NCBI RefSeq assembly: GCF_042646605.1
Contig: NZ_JBHRUG010000001.1
Span: 62,001-126,000 of the forward strand
Length of the DNA stretch: 64,000 nt
Origin: Litchfieldella rifensis
GTDB taxonomy: Bacteria; Pseudomonadota; Gammaproteobacteria; Pseudomonadales; Halomonadaceae
Direction: 5' to 3'
The position numbers and the translations under genes are program-made. Below, in pieces: positions 35,441 to 44,317 of this stretch. The notes below the pieces were generated by a model. The model was given only the letters and a program-made list of their open reading frames with translations, was not told the origin of the DNA and searched no databases. Each line of letters opens with the position of its first letter. Positions within the stretch are counted from its first letter, which is position 1.

Positions 35441-38164
35441 TCAATGCCTTAACCAGCCTGATCGGCGCATCAGAACCTTCTCGACCTCGAGAACCACCAT
35501 GATCGCCATACCGATGCTGATGATCAGTACCCCATCAGCTACATCAAGCGGCCGGGTATCAAACAGCACGTGCATGACCGGCAGATAGGTGAAGGCAAGC
35601 TGGGCCACAACGACCACGGCGACAGCAATCAGCACGGCGGGTGTTCCCAGCACGCCGCGCCAGTTGAAGGAGGTCATGTGCAGATAGCGCACGTTGAAGA
35701 GGTAGAAGATTTCCAGCACCACAAGCGTGTTGACCACCATGGTACGAGCTGTGGCCAGTTCGTCGCCCCGGCTGAGCGAATAAAAGAAAATGCCCAGGAG
35801 CGCGGCCAGGAACAGGAATGAGACGAGTACCACGCGCCAGACCAGGAACGGCGTCAGCAGCCCCTGCTCGACAGACCTTGGCCGGCGACGCATGACATTC
35901 GGTTCGGCCGGCTCGAACGCCAGGGCCAGGCCGAGAGTGGCCGCCGTAACGAGGTTGACCCATAGGATCTGGACCGCCGACATCGGCATGGCGAAATTGA
36001 ACAGAATCGCAACAATAACCGCCAGCACTTCGCCGCCATTGGTGGGCAGCGTCCACGCCACCACCTTGCGGATATTGTCATAGACCACCCGGCCTTCATT
36101 CACGGCGGCCACGATGGAAGCGAAATTATCGTCGAGCAAAACCATCTGCGACGCCTCCTTCGCCGCGTCGGTCCCCTTGTGTCCCATGCCGATGCCGACA
36201 TCAGCCTGCTTCAATGACGGGGCATCATTGACGCCATCTCCGGTCATTGCCACGACGACACCGGTCGACTGCAGCGCCCGAACGATGCGCAGCTTGTGTT
36301 CGGGGTTGGTCCGGGCGAATACACTCGTCTCGGCGACAACGCCGGGTAGGTCGCTGTCCGGGATGTCGTCGAGCTCATGCCCGGTGAGTACGCGCGGATT
36401 CTCGCCAAGCCCCAGCTGTCGGGCAATGGCCGCAGCGGTCACGCCATGATCGCCGGTAACCATCTTCACCATGATCCCGGCGGAGTGACACTCTTCGATG
36501 GCAGCGATGGCCTCTTCACGGGGTGGATCGATCAAGCCTGCCAAGCCAATAAAAACCAGCCCCTGCTCCAGATCGGCGAAAGCCAGCCTCTCGCACCCGG
36601 GCGGAGCCCTCTTTACGGCAAAACCCAGCACACGCTCGCCCTGCGCGGCCGCCTGGGCGATCCGCGCCGTCCAGTCATTCCGGTCGAGCGGTGCGGTACC
36701 GCCGCCGACGACCTGTTCGGTACATACATGTAGCAACTCATCCGGGGCACCCTTGACGAAAATGCAACGCTCCCCAGCGGTATTCTGGTTGAGTGTCGCC
36801 ATGAGGCGGTGCTTGGCGTCGAATGGAATTTCATCGATACGCAGCCAGTCACCCCGGGTGGGCTCCGGAGCCAGGCCGGCCTTGATGGCCAGCACGACGA
36901 GAGCACCCTCCATGGGATCGCCGATGACATGCCAGTTCCCCCCGACCTGATCCAGCTGCGCATCGTTACACAACAGCCCGGCCAGAATCAGCGACTCACT
37001 TTCCAGCCCGTTAACGGCGGGTTCGGCCTCCAACCGCCCCTCCGTCCCATAGCCCGAGCCGGTGACCATGAGCCGGCCACTGGCGACTTCCAATCGCCGT
37101 ACCATCATCTCGTTGCGGGTCAGCGTACCTGTCTTGTCGGAGCAGATGACCGAGGTGGCCCCCAGCGTTTCCACGGCAGGCAGTTGTCGGACCGCAGCGT
37201 TGCGACGTGCCATACGCTGCACACCGATAGCCAGCGTAATGGTAATGACGGCCGGCAATCCCTCCGGGATGGCGCCCACCGCCAGGGCGACCACGGCAAT
37301 CAAGGCTTCCGGCCAGGCATAGCCACGCACCAGCACCGCGAACAAGAACAGTGCTACCGTGATGCCGAGCGTTATCCAGGTAAATCGTGTGCCAAAGCGA
37401 TTGATCTGGCGCAGAAGTGGTGTCGTCAATGGCTGGACATCGCGCAACAGGGTGCTGATTCGTCCCATCTCGGTATCGCTACCGGTAGCGACGACCACCC
37501 CCGTGGCCTGCCCGGTAGCCACCAGTGTGCCCGAATACGCCATGGAGTGGCGGTCACCCAGTACCGCTTCGCCTGGGGCAGGTGCTTCCTGCTTTTCGGC
37601 AGCAACCGACTCGCCGGTCAGGATAGCCTCTTCGACCCGCAACGAACTGGCACGGATGAGTCTCAGATCCGCGGGCACCCGGTCACCTGCCTCCAGCGAG
37701 ACGATATCACCGGGAACGATCTCTTCGACCGGCACCTTGATGCGCCGCCCTTCCCTCACGAGATGAGCATGCGGTGCGACCAGGTTACGGATCGCGTTCA
37801 GCGCGCGTTCCGCCTTGCCCTCCTGGACGAACCCGACAATGGCATTGACCAGCACGACAGCGAGGATGACCGACGCATCGATAAAATGACCCAACAGCGA
37901 TGCGGCAAAAGCCGCAGCCAGAAGGAAATAGATCAGGGCATTATGGAAGTGGGCCAGAAAGCGAAACAGAGGGTGGCGGCCTGCCACCGGAGGAAGCTGG
38001 TTGCGCCCATACGTGTCCAGGCGCCTTAGCGCTTCGTCTGGCGTCAGCCCCGAGGGAGAACTTTCCAGCGACGAAAGTACCTCTTCGACATGCCTGGCAT
38101 GTACGCCCACAGACGGGGCCTCTGTGGGGGGACCGGTAGGTCGTGTGGCAGACGGTGTCTCCAT
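35441..38164 (-). CDS. P2-type cation-transporting ATPase
   Basis: This 907-residue P-type ATPase of the PMA/SERCA-like kind has a cation ATPase N-terminal domain (SGLTPDEALRRLDTYGRNQLPP). An actuator motif LTGES follows, then the phosphorylated Asp343 in CSDKTGTLTRNE, VKGAPDELL in the nucleotide domain, MVTGDH and MTGDGVNDAPSLKQADVGI. About ten membrane helices surround these, with AIPEGLPAV in helix 4. There is no heavy-metal CPx motif, so calcium, magnesium or another hard cation is likely. The ATG at 38164 has GGAGAAGG. It is divergent from the alcohol dehydrogenase across a gap with two FNR-type boxes. A similar ATPase is in the Anr regulon of Pseudomonas aeruginosa, as I recall. Confidence 0.92.
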   Translation of the reverse strand: METPSATRPTGPPTEAPSVGVHARHVEEVLSSLESSPSGLTPDEALRRLDTYGRNQLPPVAGRHPLFRFLAHFHNALIYFLLAAAFAASLLGHFIDASVILAVVLVNAIVGFVQEGKAERALNAIRNLVAPHAHLVREGRRIKVPVEEIVPGDIVSLEAGDRVPADLRLIRASSLRVEEAILTGESVAAEKQEAPAPGEAVLGDRHSMAYSGTLVATGQATGVVVATGSDTEMGRISTLLRDVQPLTTPLLRQINRFGTRFTWITLGITVALFLFAVLVRGYAWPEALIAVVALAVGAIPEGLPAVITITLAIGVQRMARRNAAVRQLPAVETLGATSVICSDKTGTLTRNEMMVRRLEVASGRLMVTGSGYGTEGRLEAEPAVNGLESESLILAGLLCNDAQLDQVGGNWHVIGDPMEGALVVLAIKAGLAPEPTRGDWLRIDEIPFDAKHRLMATLNQNTAGERCIFVKGAPDELLHVCTEQVVGGGTAPLDRNDWTARIAQAAAQGERVLGFAVKRAPPGCERLAFADLEQGLVFIGLAGLIDPPREEAIAAIEECHSAGIMVKMVTGDHGVTAAAIARQLGLGENPRVLTGHELDDIPDSDLPGVVAETSVFARTNPEHKLRIVRALQSTGVVVAMTGDGVNDAPSLKQADVGIGMGHKGTDAAKEASQMVLLDDNFASIVAAVNEGRVVYDNIRKVVAWTLPTNGGEVLAVIVAILFNFAMPMSAVQILWVNLVTAATLGLALAFEPAEPNVMRRRPRSVEQGLLTPFLVWRVVLVSFLFLAALLGIFFYSLSRGDELATARTMVVNTLVVLEIFYLFNVRYLHMTSFNWRGVLGTPAVLIAVAVVVVAQLAFTYLPVMHVLFDTRPLDVADGVLIISIGMAIMVVLEVEKVLMRRSGWLRH

Positions 38165-38396
38165 GCCTTCTCCAAAGCATCGCTTAAGCGCGTTTCCATT
38201 CGGCAAGATCCAGCATAATCACGGCACCCACCGATCCCGGGCGGTGACTGGCACCGATCAGGGCAATTGGAGGAGGAAAACAATGCCTCAAGATTGCAGA
38301 TCGACATCGATCCCCCCACGCACATCGCCGCCGAAGTCGTCCTGTCAAACGCGCCTCTACTGACGTCCACCATAAGCAGAAAAGAGCCAATGCAAA

Positions 38397-38410
38397 TTGA
38401 CGCAGATCAA
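38397..38410. promoter_or_regulatory. FNR/ANR-type box 1
   Basis: TTGAC-GCAG-ATCAA matches nine of ten fixed positions of TTGAT-N4-ATCAA. It lies 233 bases from the P-type ATPase start and 214 from the alcohol dehydrogenase start, within a 446-base divergent gap that holds no convincing gene. Confidence 0.7.
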
Positions 38411-38464
38411 GGACACCATGTCATGGGAATGAATCCGGAGCCCGCTTCCATGTCACCGGAACCT

Positions 38465-38478
38465 TGATCTTGATCAAG
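38465..38478. promoter_or_regulatory. FNR/ANR-type box 2 (perfect)
   Basis: TTGAT-CTTG-ATCAA is a perfect match to the FNR/ANR/DNR consensus. It is 68 bases, centre to centre, from box 1. The alcohol dehydrogenase start is 133 bases downstream, leaving room for a class II promoter with an untranslated leader. Confidence 0.85.
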
Positions 38479-38610
38479 TTGTGCCTGCGGCCACCTTCCA
38501 TACTGTTTTACCTATCATGAGGCGTGGCTGCGACAGGAGTCTTCTGTGCCTGCCGAGCCAACATTGTACGGTCCTGTTACATAGTGATGCACTTGTGGAG
38601 TACGACAACG

Positions 38611-39642
38611 ATGAAAGCGCTTGTATATGAAGGCGTAGGCCAGCGTGCCTGGATAGACAAACCCCAACCGGTCATCGAGGCCCCTACGGATGCCGTGGTA
38701 CGGATTACCCATACAACGATCTGCGGTACAGACCTGCATATCCTAAAAGGGGATGTACCCGCCGTGGAACCCGGCAGGACATTGGGGCATGAAGGTATCG
38801 GCGTGATCGAAGAGATAGGCGATGGAGTGACCAATCTCAAGAGAGGTGACCAGGTTCTCATTTCCTGTATCACATCCTGCGGTCACTGCGACTATTGCCA
38901 GCAGGCGATGTATGCTCATTGCCGACATGGCGGCTGGATCCTCGGTCATCTGATCGATGGGACGCAGGCCGAGTATGTTCGCATTCCCCATGCCGACAAC
39001 AGCCTCTATCGCTTACCGTCTGGACTTGAACCCGCGGCAGCGCTCATGTTGAGCGACATCCTGCCCACCGGACATGAAATCGGCGCGCTCAATGGCGAGG
39101 TCCACCTGGGCGATACCATCGCCATCGTCGGGGCTGGCCCCATTGGTCTAGCCGCCCTGCTCACTTCTCGCTTCTATTCCCCGGCACGTATCATCATGGT
39201 CGACCCGGATGAGAACCGTCTGGCCGTCGCACGCCAGCTCGGTGCCACCGACACTATCGCTGGCGACCCGGTGGAAACCGTGCTGGGGATGACAGACGGC
39301 GAGGGTGTGGATGTCGCCATGGAAGCGGTGGGTATTCCGGAGACCTTCGATGTGTGTCAGCGTATCCTGCGTCCCGGCGGCCGCCTCGCCAACATCGGTG
39401 TCCATGGCCGCAGTGTCGAGTTTCGTCTCGAGGATCTTTGGATCAAGAACGTCACCATTCGTACCGGACTGGTGAATACCAATACCATCCCTGTGCTGAT
39501 GCGCTTCCTCGAATCCGGCGGAATCGATGCCGAGAGCCTGGTCACCCATCGGTTTACGCTCAATGACATCGAGCAAGCCTATGACGTGTTCTCCCGAGCA
39601 GCTTCTGAAAAAGCCATCAAGATGCTACTAACCGCAGAATAG
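38611..39642 (+). CDS. Zinc-dependent alcohol dehydrogenase family protein
   Basis: This 343-residue medium-chain dehydrogenase has the catalytic zinc ligands in TICGTDLHILKG and GHEGIGVI, and the structural zinc cysteines in CGHCDYCQQAMYAHC. The NAD loop is VGAGPIGLAALL and the cofactor-selecting acid is in IIMVDPDENR, favouring NAD. The start at 38611 (MKALVYEG) is typical; ribosome spacing is long. A perfect FNR box upstream suggests fermentative or microaerobic use, for instance acetaldehyde or another aldehyde reduction. The 3' end overlaps the convergent hypothetical gene by 15 bases. Confidence 0.88.
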   Translation: MKALVYEGVGQRAWIDKPQPVIEAPTDAVVRITHTTICGTDLHILKGDVPAVEPGRTLGHEGIGVIEEIGDGVTNLKRGDQVLISCITSCGHCDYCQQAMYAHCRHGGWILGHLIDGTQAEYVRIPHADNSLYRLPSGLEPAAALMLSDILPTGHEIGALNGEVHLGDTIAIVGAGPIGLAALLTSRFYSPARIIMVDPDENRLAVARQLGATDTIAGDPVETVLGMTDGEGVDVAMEAVGIPETFDVCQRILRPGGRLANIGVHGRSVEFRLEDLWIKNVTIRTGLVNTNTIPVLMRFLESGGIDAESLVTHRFTLNDIEQAYDVFSRAASEKAIKMLLTAE

Positions 39643-39963
39643 CAGGAAAAGCACTGCTCTCATCTCAGCCTGTGCGACAGCAATGTCATCAGGCTGAACG
39701 GCTCGAGGGAGGTTGAACCAGGCGTCCGGCGCGAACACGATGACCGTCTGCTGGATCCACCAGCCGTCCAGCAGGACGAACTGCAACGGGATCGTGTACT
39801 TCAGGATCACCTCGTACCCAAGCTTGAGACCGCGGTAGACGACGGGTCCTACGAGGGCGATCGCGTGGAACCGGATCGTCAGCCAGGGCGTGCCGGCAAC
39901 TTCTTCCCAGAGTACTTGGGTGTCGGTGCCGGGCTGAAATTGTCCGGTGATCGCGTCTCCCAC
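39628..39963 (-). CDS. Hypothetical protein
   Basis: A 111-residue frame with a GTG start seven bases after the lipoprotein gene, so the two would be an operon. The translation contains YRGLKLGYEVILKYTIPLQF, then LLDGWWIQQTVIVFAPDAWF, and looks like a folded beta-rich protein rather than membrane helices. I do not recognise a family. It overlaps the convergent dehydrogenase end by 15 bases. It may be the C-terminal half of a larger gene broken from its start, since no clear ribosome site is seen. Confidence 0.35.
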   Translation of the reverse strand: MGDAITGQFQPGTDTQVLWEEVAGTPWLTIRFHAIALVGPVVYRGLKLGYEVILKYTIPLQFVLLDGWWIQQTVIVFAPDAWFNLPRAVQPDDIAVAQAEMRAVLFLLFCG

Positions 39964-39969
39964 TTAGAG

Positions 39970-40851
39970 TTATTTGATAAGTGCCTTGGCTTGAGCGGCC
40001 ATGTCGAGTGCCACGCTGATGAACTCAGTGGTTTGCAGGATCTGATTCTGATTGAGGGCCGCGTGGCGGAGCAAGGCGAAGTATTCTTGTGTATCGGTGA
40101 GCAGATCGCGAAAGTCCGAAAGGGTTTCCATAAACGCCTTCGCATCTTCGACCACCGTGGCGCGTGCGGCAAGAGAGGCTGGATCCGGGTTCTGCCGCAT
40201 TTGATCGGTCATCTCAGTGAATTTCTGTGCGGCTCGAGCCCGGACTATGAGCTTCATATCACGGACATCCTCCTCCAGGAGCTTGAGGAGGACTAGCGTT
40301 GGATGACCGCGATAAGTCTTTGGCTGACCGGTTATCCTGTCCGGAACTGAGACGCTGATCTCTTGCTGAAGGGCGTCGATCAGATCCTCTCGCGTTTGAG
40401 CCTGCTCGATCGCATCGATCAAAGGCGAGATCCCCTCGATGGAGAGCGCTCCAGTCGGCTCAAATGCGCTGCCAAGGACGGTCGATAGTGGCGCGAGCGA
40501 GGCCTTGACCTCCTCAAGGCACCGGCCGGCTGCCAGGCCGGACATCGCGTCATTGAACGCAAGCATCGAATCCAGCGCTGCATAGCGTTCGGAGAGACCT
40601 ACCTCTTCGGTTTCGGGGGCCTCGTCGATGTAATCGTCAAGCACCAGGATATAAGCGGGGCTGAACCGTTCGATCCCACCGGTGTTTCCCAGCGCCGAGA
40701 CCTTTCCTCGCACGTTGAACTTTGCATAGATCGCTCGGGCTGATTGATCCACCTCCTGGTACGCATCGGTGAGGAGAGCCACCTCCTGTTGCGGACTCAC
40801 CGCGCAGGCGGAAAACATAACAGATAGAATACTGATAGTGACCAGGCGCAT
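39970..40851 (-). CDS. Probable lipoprotein of unknown function
   Basis: This 293-residue protein begins MRLVTISILSVMFSACAVS, a signal peptide ending in a lipobox-like FSAC (Phe at -3 is unusual). The rest is alpha-helical with long amphipathic stretches (DAYQEVDQSARAIYAKF, LIDAIEQAQTREDLIDALQQ, LKLLEEDVRDMKLIVRARAA). It looks like a coiled-coil or helical-bundle periplasmic lipoprotein. No family was recognised. Codon use is less GC-rich than the nor and nic genes, hinting at a separate origin. It is followed by the 111-residue unknown at 39628. Confidence 0.65.
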   Translation of the reverse strand: MRLVTISILSVMFSACAVSPQQEVALLTDAYQEVDQSARAIYAKFNVRGKVSALGNTGGIERFSPAYILVLDDYIDEAPETEEVGLSERYAALDSMLAFNDAMSGLAAGRCLEEVKASLAPLSTVLGSAFEPTGALSIEGISPLIDAIEQAQTREDLIDALQQEISVSVPDRITGQPKTYRGHPTLVLLKLLEEDVRDMKLIVRARAAQKFTEMTDQMRQNPDPASLAARATVVEDAKAFMETLSDFRDLLTDTQEYFALLRHAALNQNQILQTTEFISVALDMAAQAKALIK

Positions 40852-41111
40852 ATATTTAATGCCTAATGACTATGAATATAGCCTTGAATAGGTGATGGCT
40901 CATACTACATGTGAAGACAAAATCGAGGCACAAAAGCCACTCCCCCATGCCCGGAAGATGTTTCGCCAGATAGTAATCCATCTTCGTCAATAGTATGGCA
41001 TGAAAGCAGAAGACTGGAGAGAAGAGAGAGAAGTTAAAGCCGTTCACTTACCTGAAGTCTTGGCGCTCCTACTGGCGGTATTCATTATCCGGTGACGATT
41101 CACTTGACTCG

Positions 41112-42380
41112 CTATTCGTCGCTCTGGACCGATTCGTCGAGGGTGGTGTCGGCTCCCACCGGCTCGCCGTCGAAGGTCACCCGATACAGACCGCCCTCTC
41201 CCCTATCGGAGGTGAAATAGAGCGCACCATCCGGCGCAAAGGCGATGCCGGCGGGACGTGCCCAACGCCGTCCCTGTTCGTTCTGGAAACCGCTCAGCAG
41301 CTCGCTGACCTGCCCCTGGCCTTGCTCATCGAAGGTGATGCCCACGATTCTCGGTTTGCGACGAGTCGCCGGGTCGCCAGAGACACGACCGTCCGGCTGT
41401 GTTGCCGAACTGCCATGTACCGCGACGATGGCATCCAGCGCCAGGCCATTGCCTTTGGGGAGAAACGCCAGACCTAGGGGCGCGCTGCGTGCGGGAAGGG
41501 TAGCAACCGGGGGCGGAATGACGTCCGCCGACTGCGGTGGTTCGCTGCCGACGCAGTCGTCGCGACGATATTCCCCCGCCACCCACTGGAACCAGGGCAT
41601 GCCGTGGAAACTGCCTTCCTCGGTACGCACCACCACTTCTCGCGGCAGCTCGTAACCCCAATGATCCGGGCCGTTGTTGGTGGCAAAGAGAACGCCTTCG
41701 TGATTCCAGGCCAGCCCGACCGGGTTGCGTAGACCGGTGGCATAGGGTCGCCATTGTGGCGAGTCGCCGCTTTCGTCGAGCACCATGATGCCACCGCGGC
41801 GATCGGCAAAATCGTAGCCCTCGCCGATGAACTGATCCGAGCAATTGCCTTGAATGCCCAGGGATAGGTAAATCCGTCCATCGGGACCAGTCGTCAGCGT
41901 TCGGGTATTGTGTCCGTCGCCGCCCGGCAGCTTGGCGACCTCCTCGAAGTCATCGGCCGCGAGGGACGCGCCGGCCTGGTAATCGGCCCGCATCAAGGCC
42001 GTGGTGGTGGCGACATAGAGATGATTGCCGCGTTGTATCACGCTGTTTGGAAGGTCTCCGATTTCGGCGAGAGAGGTGGCTTGGTCGTAGGGGGGAACCG
42101 AACGGTAGATGCTGCCGCTTCTGCTGCCGATGAACATCTCGCCATCGAGGCCGATGCTGATCATTCGCGGCGAGTCCAGTGAGGCGACTTTTTCCACTTG
42201 GACGCCTTTGGGCGCCCTGAGCTGTTGATCGGTACCGGCAACATCGATCGTCTGCAGGTCGTCATTCCGCTCCTGGCCAAAGGAATTGCCGGAGACGGCC
42301 AACGCCAGTGCCAACATACCGAGCCGGGGCAGGGACCGAAGGTGGCCCCAGCGGCAAGCGGGAAGGGAGTTGACGGACAT
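41112..42380 (-). CDS. Periplasmic PQQ-dependent sugar dehydrogenase-like protein (sorbosone dehydrogenase type)
   Basis: This 422-residue protein has a signal peptide (LGMLALALAVSGNSFGQ). A six-bladed propeller of the soluble glucose/sorbosone dehydrogenase family follows: SLDSPRMISIGLDGEMFIGSR, GGDGHNTRTLTTGPDGRIYLSLG, YATGLRNPVGLAWNHEGVLFATNNGPD, and RPAGIAFAPDGALYFTSDRG near the end. Such proteins oxidise sugars or aldehydes in the periplasm using PQQ, though many family members have untested substrates. The ATG at 42380 is chosen for the signal peptide; the frame is open to 42524. It stands alone, convergent with nothing and divergent from the HU gene. Confidence 0.82.
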   Translation of the reverse strand: MSVNSLPACRWGHLRSLPRLGMLALALAVSGNSFGQERNDDLQTIDVAGTDQQLRAPKGVQVEKVASLDSPRMISIGLDGEMFIGSRSGSIYRSVPPYDQATSLAEIGDLPNSVIQRGNHLYVATTTALMRADYQAGASLAADDFEEVAKLPGGDGHNTRTLTTGPDGRIYLSLGIQGNCSDQFIGEGYDFADRRGGIMVLDESGDSPQWRPYATGLRNPVGLAWNHEGVLFATNNGPDHWGYELPREVVVRTEEGSFHGMPWFQWVAGEYRRDDCVGSEPPQSADVIPPPVATLPARSAPLGLAFLPKGNGLALDAIVAVHGSSATQPDGRVSGDPATRRKPRIVGITFDEQGQGQVSELLSGFQNEQGRRWARPAGIAFAPDGALYFTSDRGEGGLYRVTFDGEPVGADTTLDESVQSDE

Positions 42381-42737
42381 GATTTCGACTTCTTGAATCG
42401 GGTCGTCCTGGATAGGACGACCACCTTCCGGGTGACATCTTCGGCTTGCATACAACGGCAGCGTTTCATCCCAAGTGTAGCTGACCCTTGGGCCCCCTTT
42501 CATTCTCTTATTGCCCTCGGTCAATCATAGCGGTAGTCAGCATAAATAGGCACAGCGGCGATACAGCAAGACAGGCGGACATCAGTGACCTTTCCCTTCG
42601 GAACCCACTGCTTGCGCTTGCCCAGTTTTGGTGTCCACCTCATACCTTCGTCCTAGAAACGTTGGAGTATAATATCGACACTAATCATCGTGTGCTAGAT
42701 TCACGGGGCGAAAGCCATCACTCAGGGAAATGACGAT
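42381..42737. other. Gap between sugar dehydrogenase and HU gene
   Basis: This 357-base stretch holds no convincing gene. It must contain the divergent promoters of the two flanking genes, but no clear minus-35 and minus-10 pair or operator stands out. Confidence 0.4.
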
Positions 42738-43010
42738 ATGAACAAAGGGGATCTGATCGAATGTATCGCACGCGAGGCAGGGTTGAGCAAAGCCCAGGCC
42801 GGCAACGCACTTGACGCCTTCACCGCCTCCGTTACCGAGGTACTGAAGCAGGGGAATGCAGTGTCCATGATCGGTTTCGGAACGTTCCAGGTGAGTCAGC
42901 GTGCTGCGCGCAGGGGACGTCATCCGCAGACAGGGGCGGAAATCGTCATCCCGGCGTCAAAGAGCCCGACGTTCAAGGCGGGGAAAGGGCTGAAGGATGC
43001 GGTGAAATGA
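42738..43010 (+). CDS. HU-family DNA-binding protein
   Basis: This 90-residue histone-like protein has the complete HU fold: MNKGDLIECIAREAGLSKAQAGNALDA (dimer helices), then VSMIGFGTFQVSQRAARRGRHPQTG. The DNA-bending arm carries the proline in EIVIPASKSPTFKAGKGLKDAV. It resembles HupB more than IHF. A strong terminator follows directly. A decayed partial copy of its 5' end lies 390 bases downstream at 43398. The gene stands alone, typical of an accessory HU paralog. Confidence 0.93.
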   Translation: MNKGDLIECIAREAGLSKAQAGNALDAFTASVTEVLKQGNAVSMIGFGTFQVSQRAARRGRHPQTGAEIVIPASKSPTFKAGKGLKDAVK

Positions 43011-43032
43011 GCTAAGACATTTTGCTCCATGG

Positions 43033-43058
43033 CCAGGGCGAACTTTCGTTCGCCCTGG
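43033..43058 (+). terminator. Terminator hairpin after HU gene
   Basis: CCAGGGCGAAC pairs perfectly with GTTCGCCCTGG around a TTTC loop, 22 bases past the HU stop. The 11-bp stem is stable, though no T tract follows. Confidence 0.7.
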
Positions 43059-43397
43059 CAAGAGGACGCCCCATCACCTGACGGATTGCTTCGTCCTCGA
43101 ATTCGAATGAATGGCGCTGGTTGTGGGCAAAGACTCCCTCCTAAGCTCGAAGCATAGCCCGGCGAGGTCTACTCGACCGTGGGAAGTCCACACTCAGCGA
43201 AGGTGGTCAGCTATGGCATCAGAGGCTGTTCGCTGCCTCAGCGCTTGTCTCATCCAGAACTCCAGCACCTCGTCATCACACGGATGAGATTGCGATTGAA
43301 TGGTTAACATAACGCGACTCCTGAAATGGCGACACAGTCAGGATAGCCTAAAATTGTTGCAACGCAGCACGAAGCAAGTCCCGAAGAACCTGAAAAT

Positions 43398-43482
43398 GAT
43401 CTGATCGAACGTATCGCGCCCAGCCGGTCGTGCACTCGAGGCCGTCACCACCTCCGTGACCGGGGTCTGTAGCGGGGGATAC
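43398..43482 (+). pseudogene. Decayed partial copy of the HU gene
   Basis: GATCTGATCGAACGTATCGC at 43398 copies the start region of the HU gene (GATCTGATCGAATGTATCGC at 42750). After a deletion of about 30 bases, CACCACCTCCGTGACCG parallels CACCGCCTCCGTTACCG. The copy ends near AGCGGGGGATA, parallel to AGCAGGGGAATG. It has no start codon and a TAG in frame. This is a tandem duplication relic. Confidence 0.7.
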
Positions 43483-43616
43483 CAGCGAATTGACGGATTC
43501 CGCGACTCTCCACCTTCGTGGCTGCTGCCGCATCAGCGGAATCAGCACGCCATGTCCCCACGAATCGCGTTGTAACGCTAAACTGGTAGATACCCATCCA
43601 ACGTCAGGAGGGTGCC

Positions 43617-43787
43617 ATGGAACAGCGATATGAAGTACGCGCCGTTTACACGTATCCGGACAAGTCCCACCCACAGGATTGGGAGGTCGTGGACTTACAT
43701 CGAAATGACATCGTGTCGGTGCACAAGACTCGCGATGAAGCCAATGCGGCAGCTGCCGACCTGGAGGAACATGAAGTGCATCGTTGA
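43617..43787 (+). CDS. Small conserved-looking protein of unknown function
   Basis: A 56-residue frame begins MEQRYEVRAVYTYPDKSHP and ends AAAADLEEHEVHR. A strong CAGGAGG lies six bases before the ATG. The pattern (a short beta hairpin with VVDLHRNDIVSVHKTRDEANAAAADLEE split by turns) resembles small DUF2188-like proteins in which a strand pair is followed by a helix of DEAxxxAxxLEE. Another frame over the same bases is longer but has poor composition and no ribosome site. An IS5-type MITE follows 20 bases later. Confidence 0.6.
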   Translation: MEQRYEVRAVYTYPDKSHPQDWEVVDLHRNDIVSVHKTRDEANAAAADLEEHEVHR

Positions 43788-43807
43788 GAAGCAGAAACGT
43801 TAACTAG

Positions 43808-43947
43808 GGTTTGTACGAAAAGTCGCCGAGCGATGGCCAGACAAGGCAAAAATTAGCGAAAAAGCGGAGTTTACGTGGGTGTAAATGAGCATTTTGAGCT
43901 GATTTTTAACGCCGCATGGTCGAGCGCAGGCAGTTTTCGGACAAAGC
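43808..43947. mobile_element. 140-bp MITE with CTAG target duplication (IS5-type)
   Basis: The ends are imperfect inverted repeats: GGTTTGTACGAAAAGTCG on the left and, read inward from the right, GCTTTGTCCGAAAACTGC. Both are flanked directly by CTAG (43804-43807 and 43948-43951). A CTAG duplication fits the YTAR target of IS5-group transposases. The element encodes nothing and its inner part can fold on itself (GAGCATTTTGAGC region). It would have been moved by a related full-length element elsewhere in the genome. Confidence 0.8.
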
Positions 43948-43951
43948 CTAG

Positions 43952-44317
43952 TGACGGGAAGCTTTTGATGCCTTATTCGGTTAGGCGAAAGGAGGCAAAA
44001 CGACCTCAGCCAGGTTTACATCAATTGAAAAAAGCCAGGGTCATATCTTGGCCCTGGCATTTCAGAAATGACTGACTCCATTCTATGACAGGAGGCTTGT
44101 TCGCAGCCCCTCTCGTCTTCCATAATCAACTCACCCTCGGCTCGTTCAATATTTCCAGCTGATCGCCTCCCTGTGCGTCTCTATAGCAACCACATCCGTA
44201 GCAGGGTCGGACACAATCATGCCGAACAGTTGAGTGCAGTTATCATCTTAAACCCATAGCTCTCCTCTATTCAGGTTTTACTAATGGGATCTCTGGTGAC
44301 ATACAGAGACGCCGGTA
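43952..44317. other. Gap after the MITE
   Basis: This 366-base stretch holds no convincing gene on either strand. It contains a short hairpin with CCAGGGTCATATCTTGGCCCTGG near 44035-44058 that could end transcription coming from either side. Nothing else stands out. Confidence 0.4.

Noticed and set aside
38267..38467. A 66-codon frame between the P-type ATPase and alcohol dehydrogenase
   Set aside because: It spans the first FNR-type box and ends at the second; promoter function explains the region better, although a GGAGG does precede a start.
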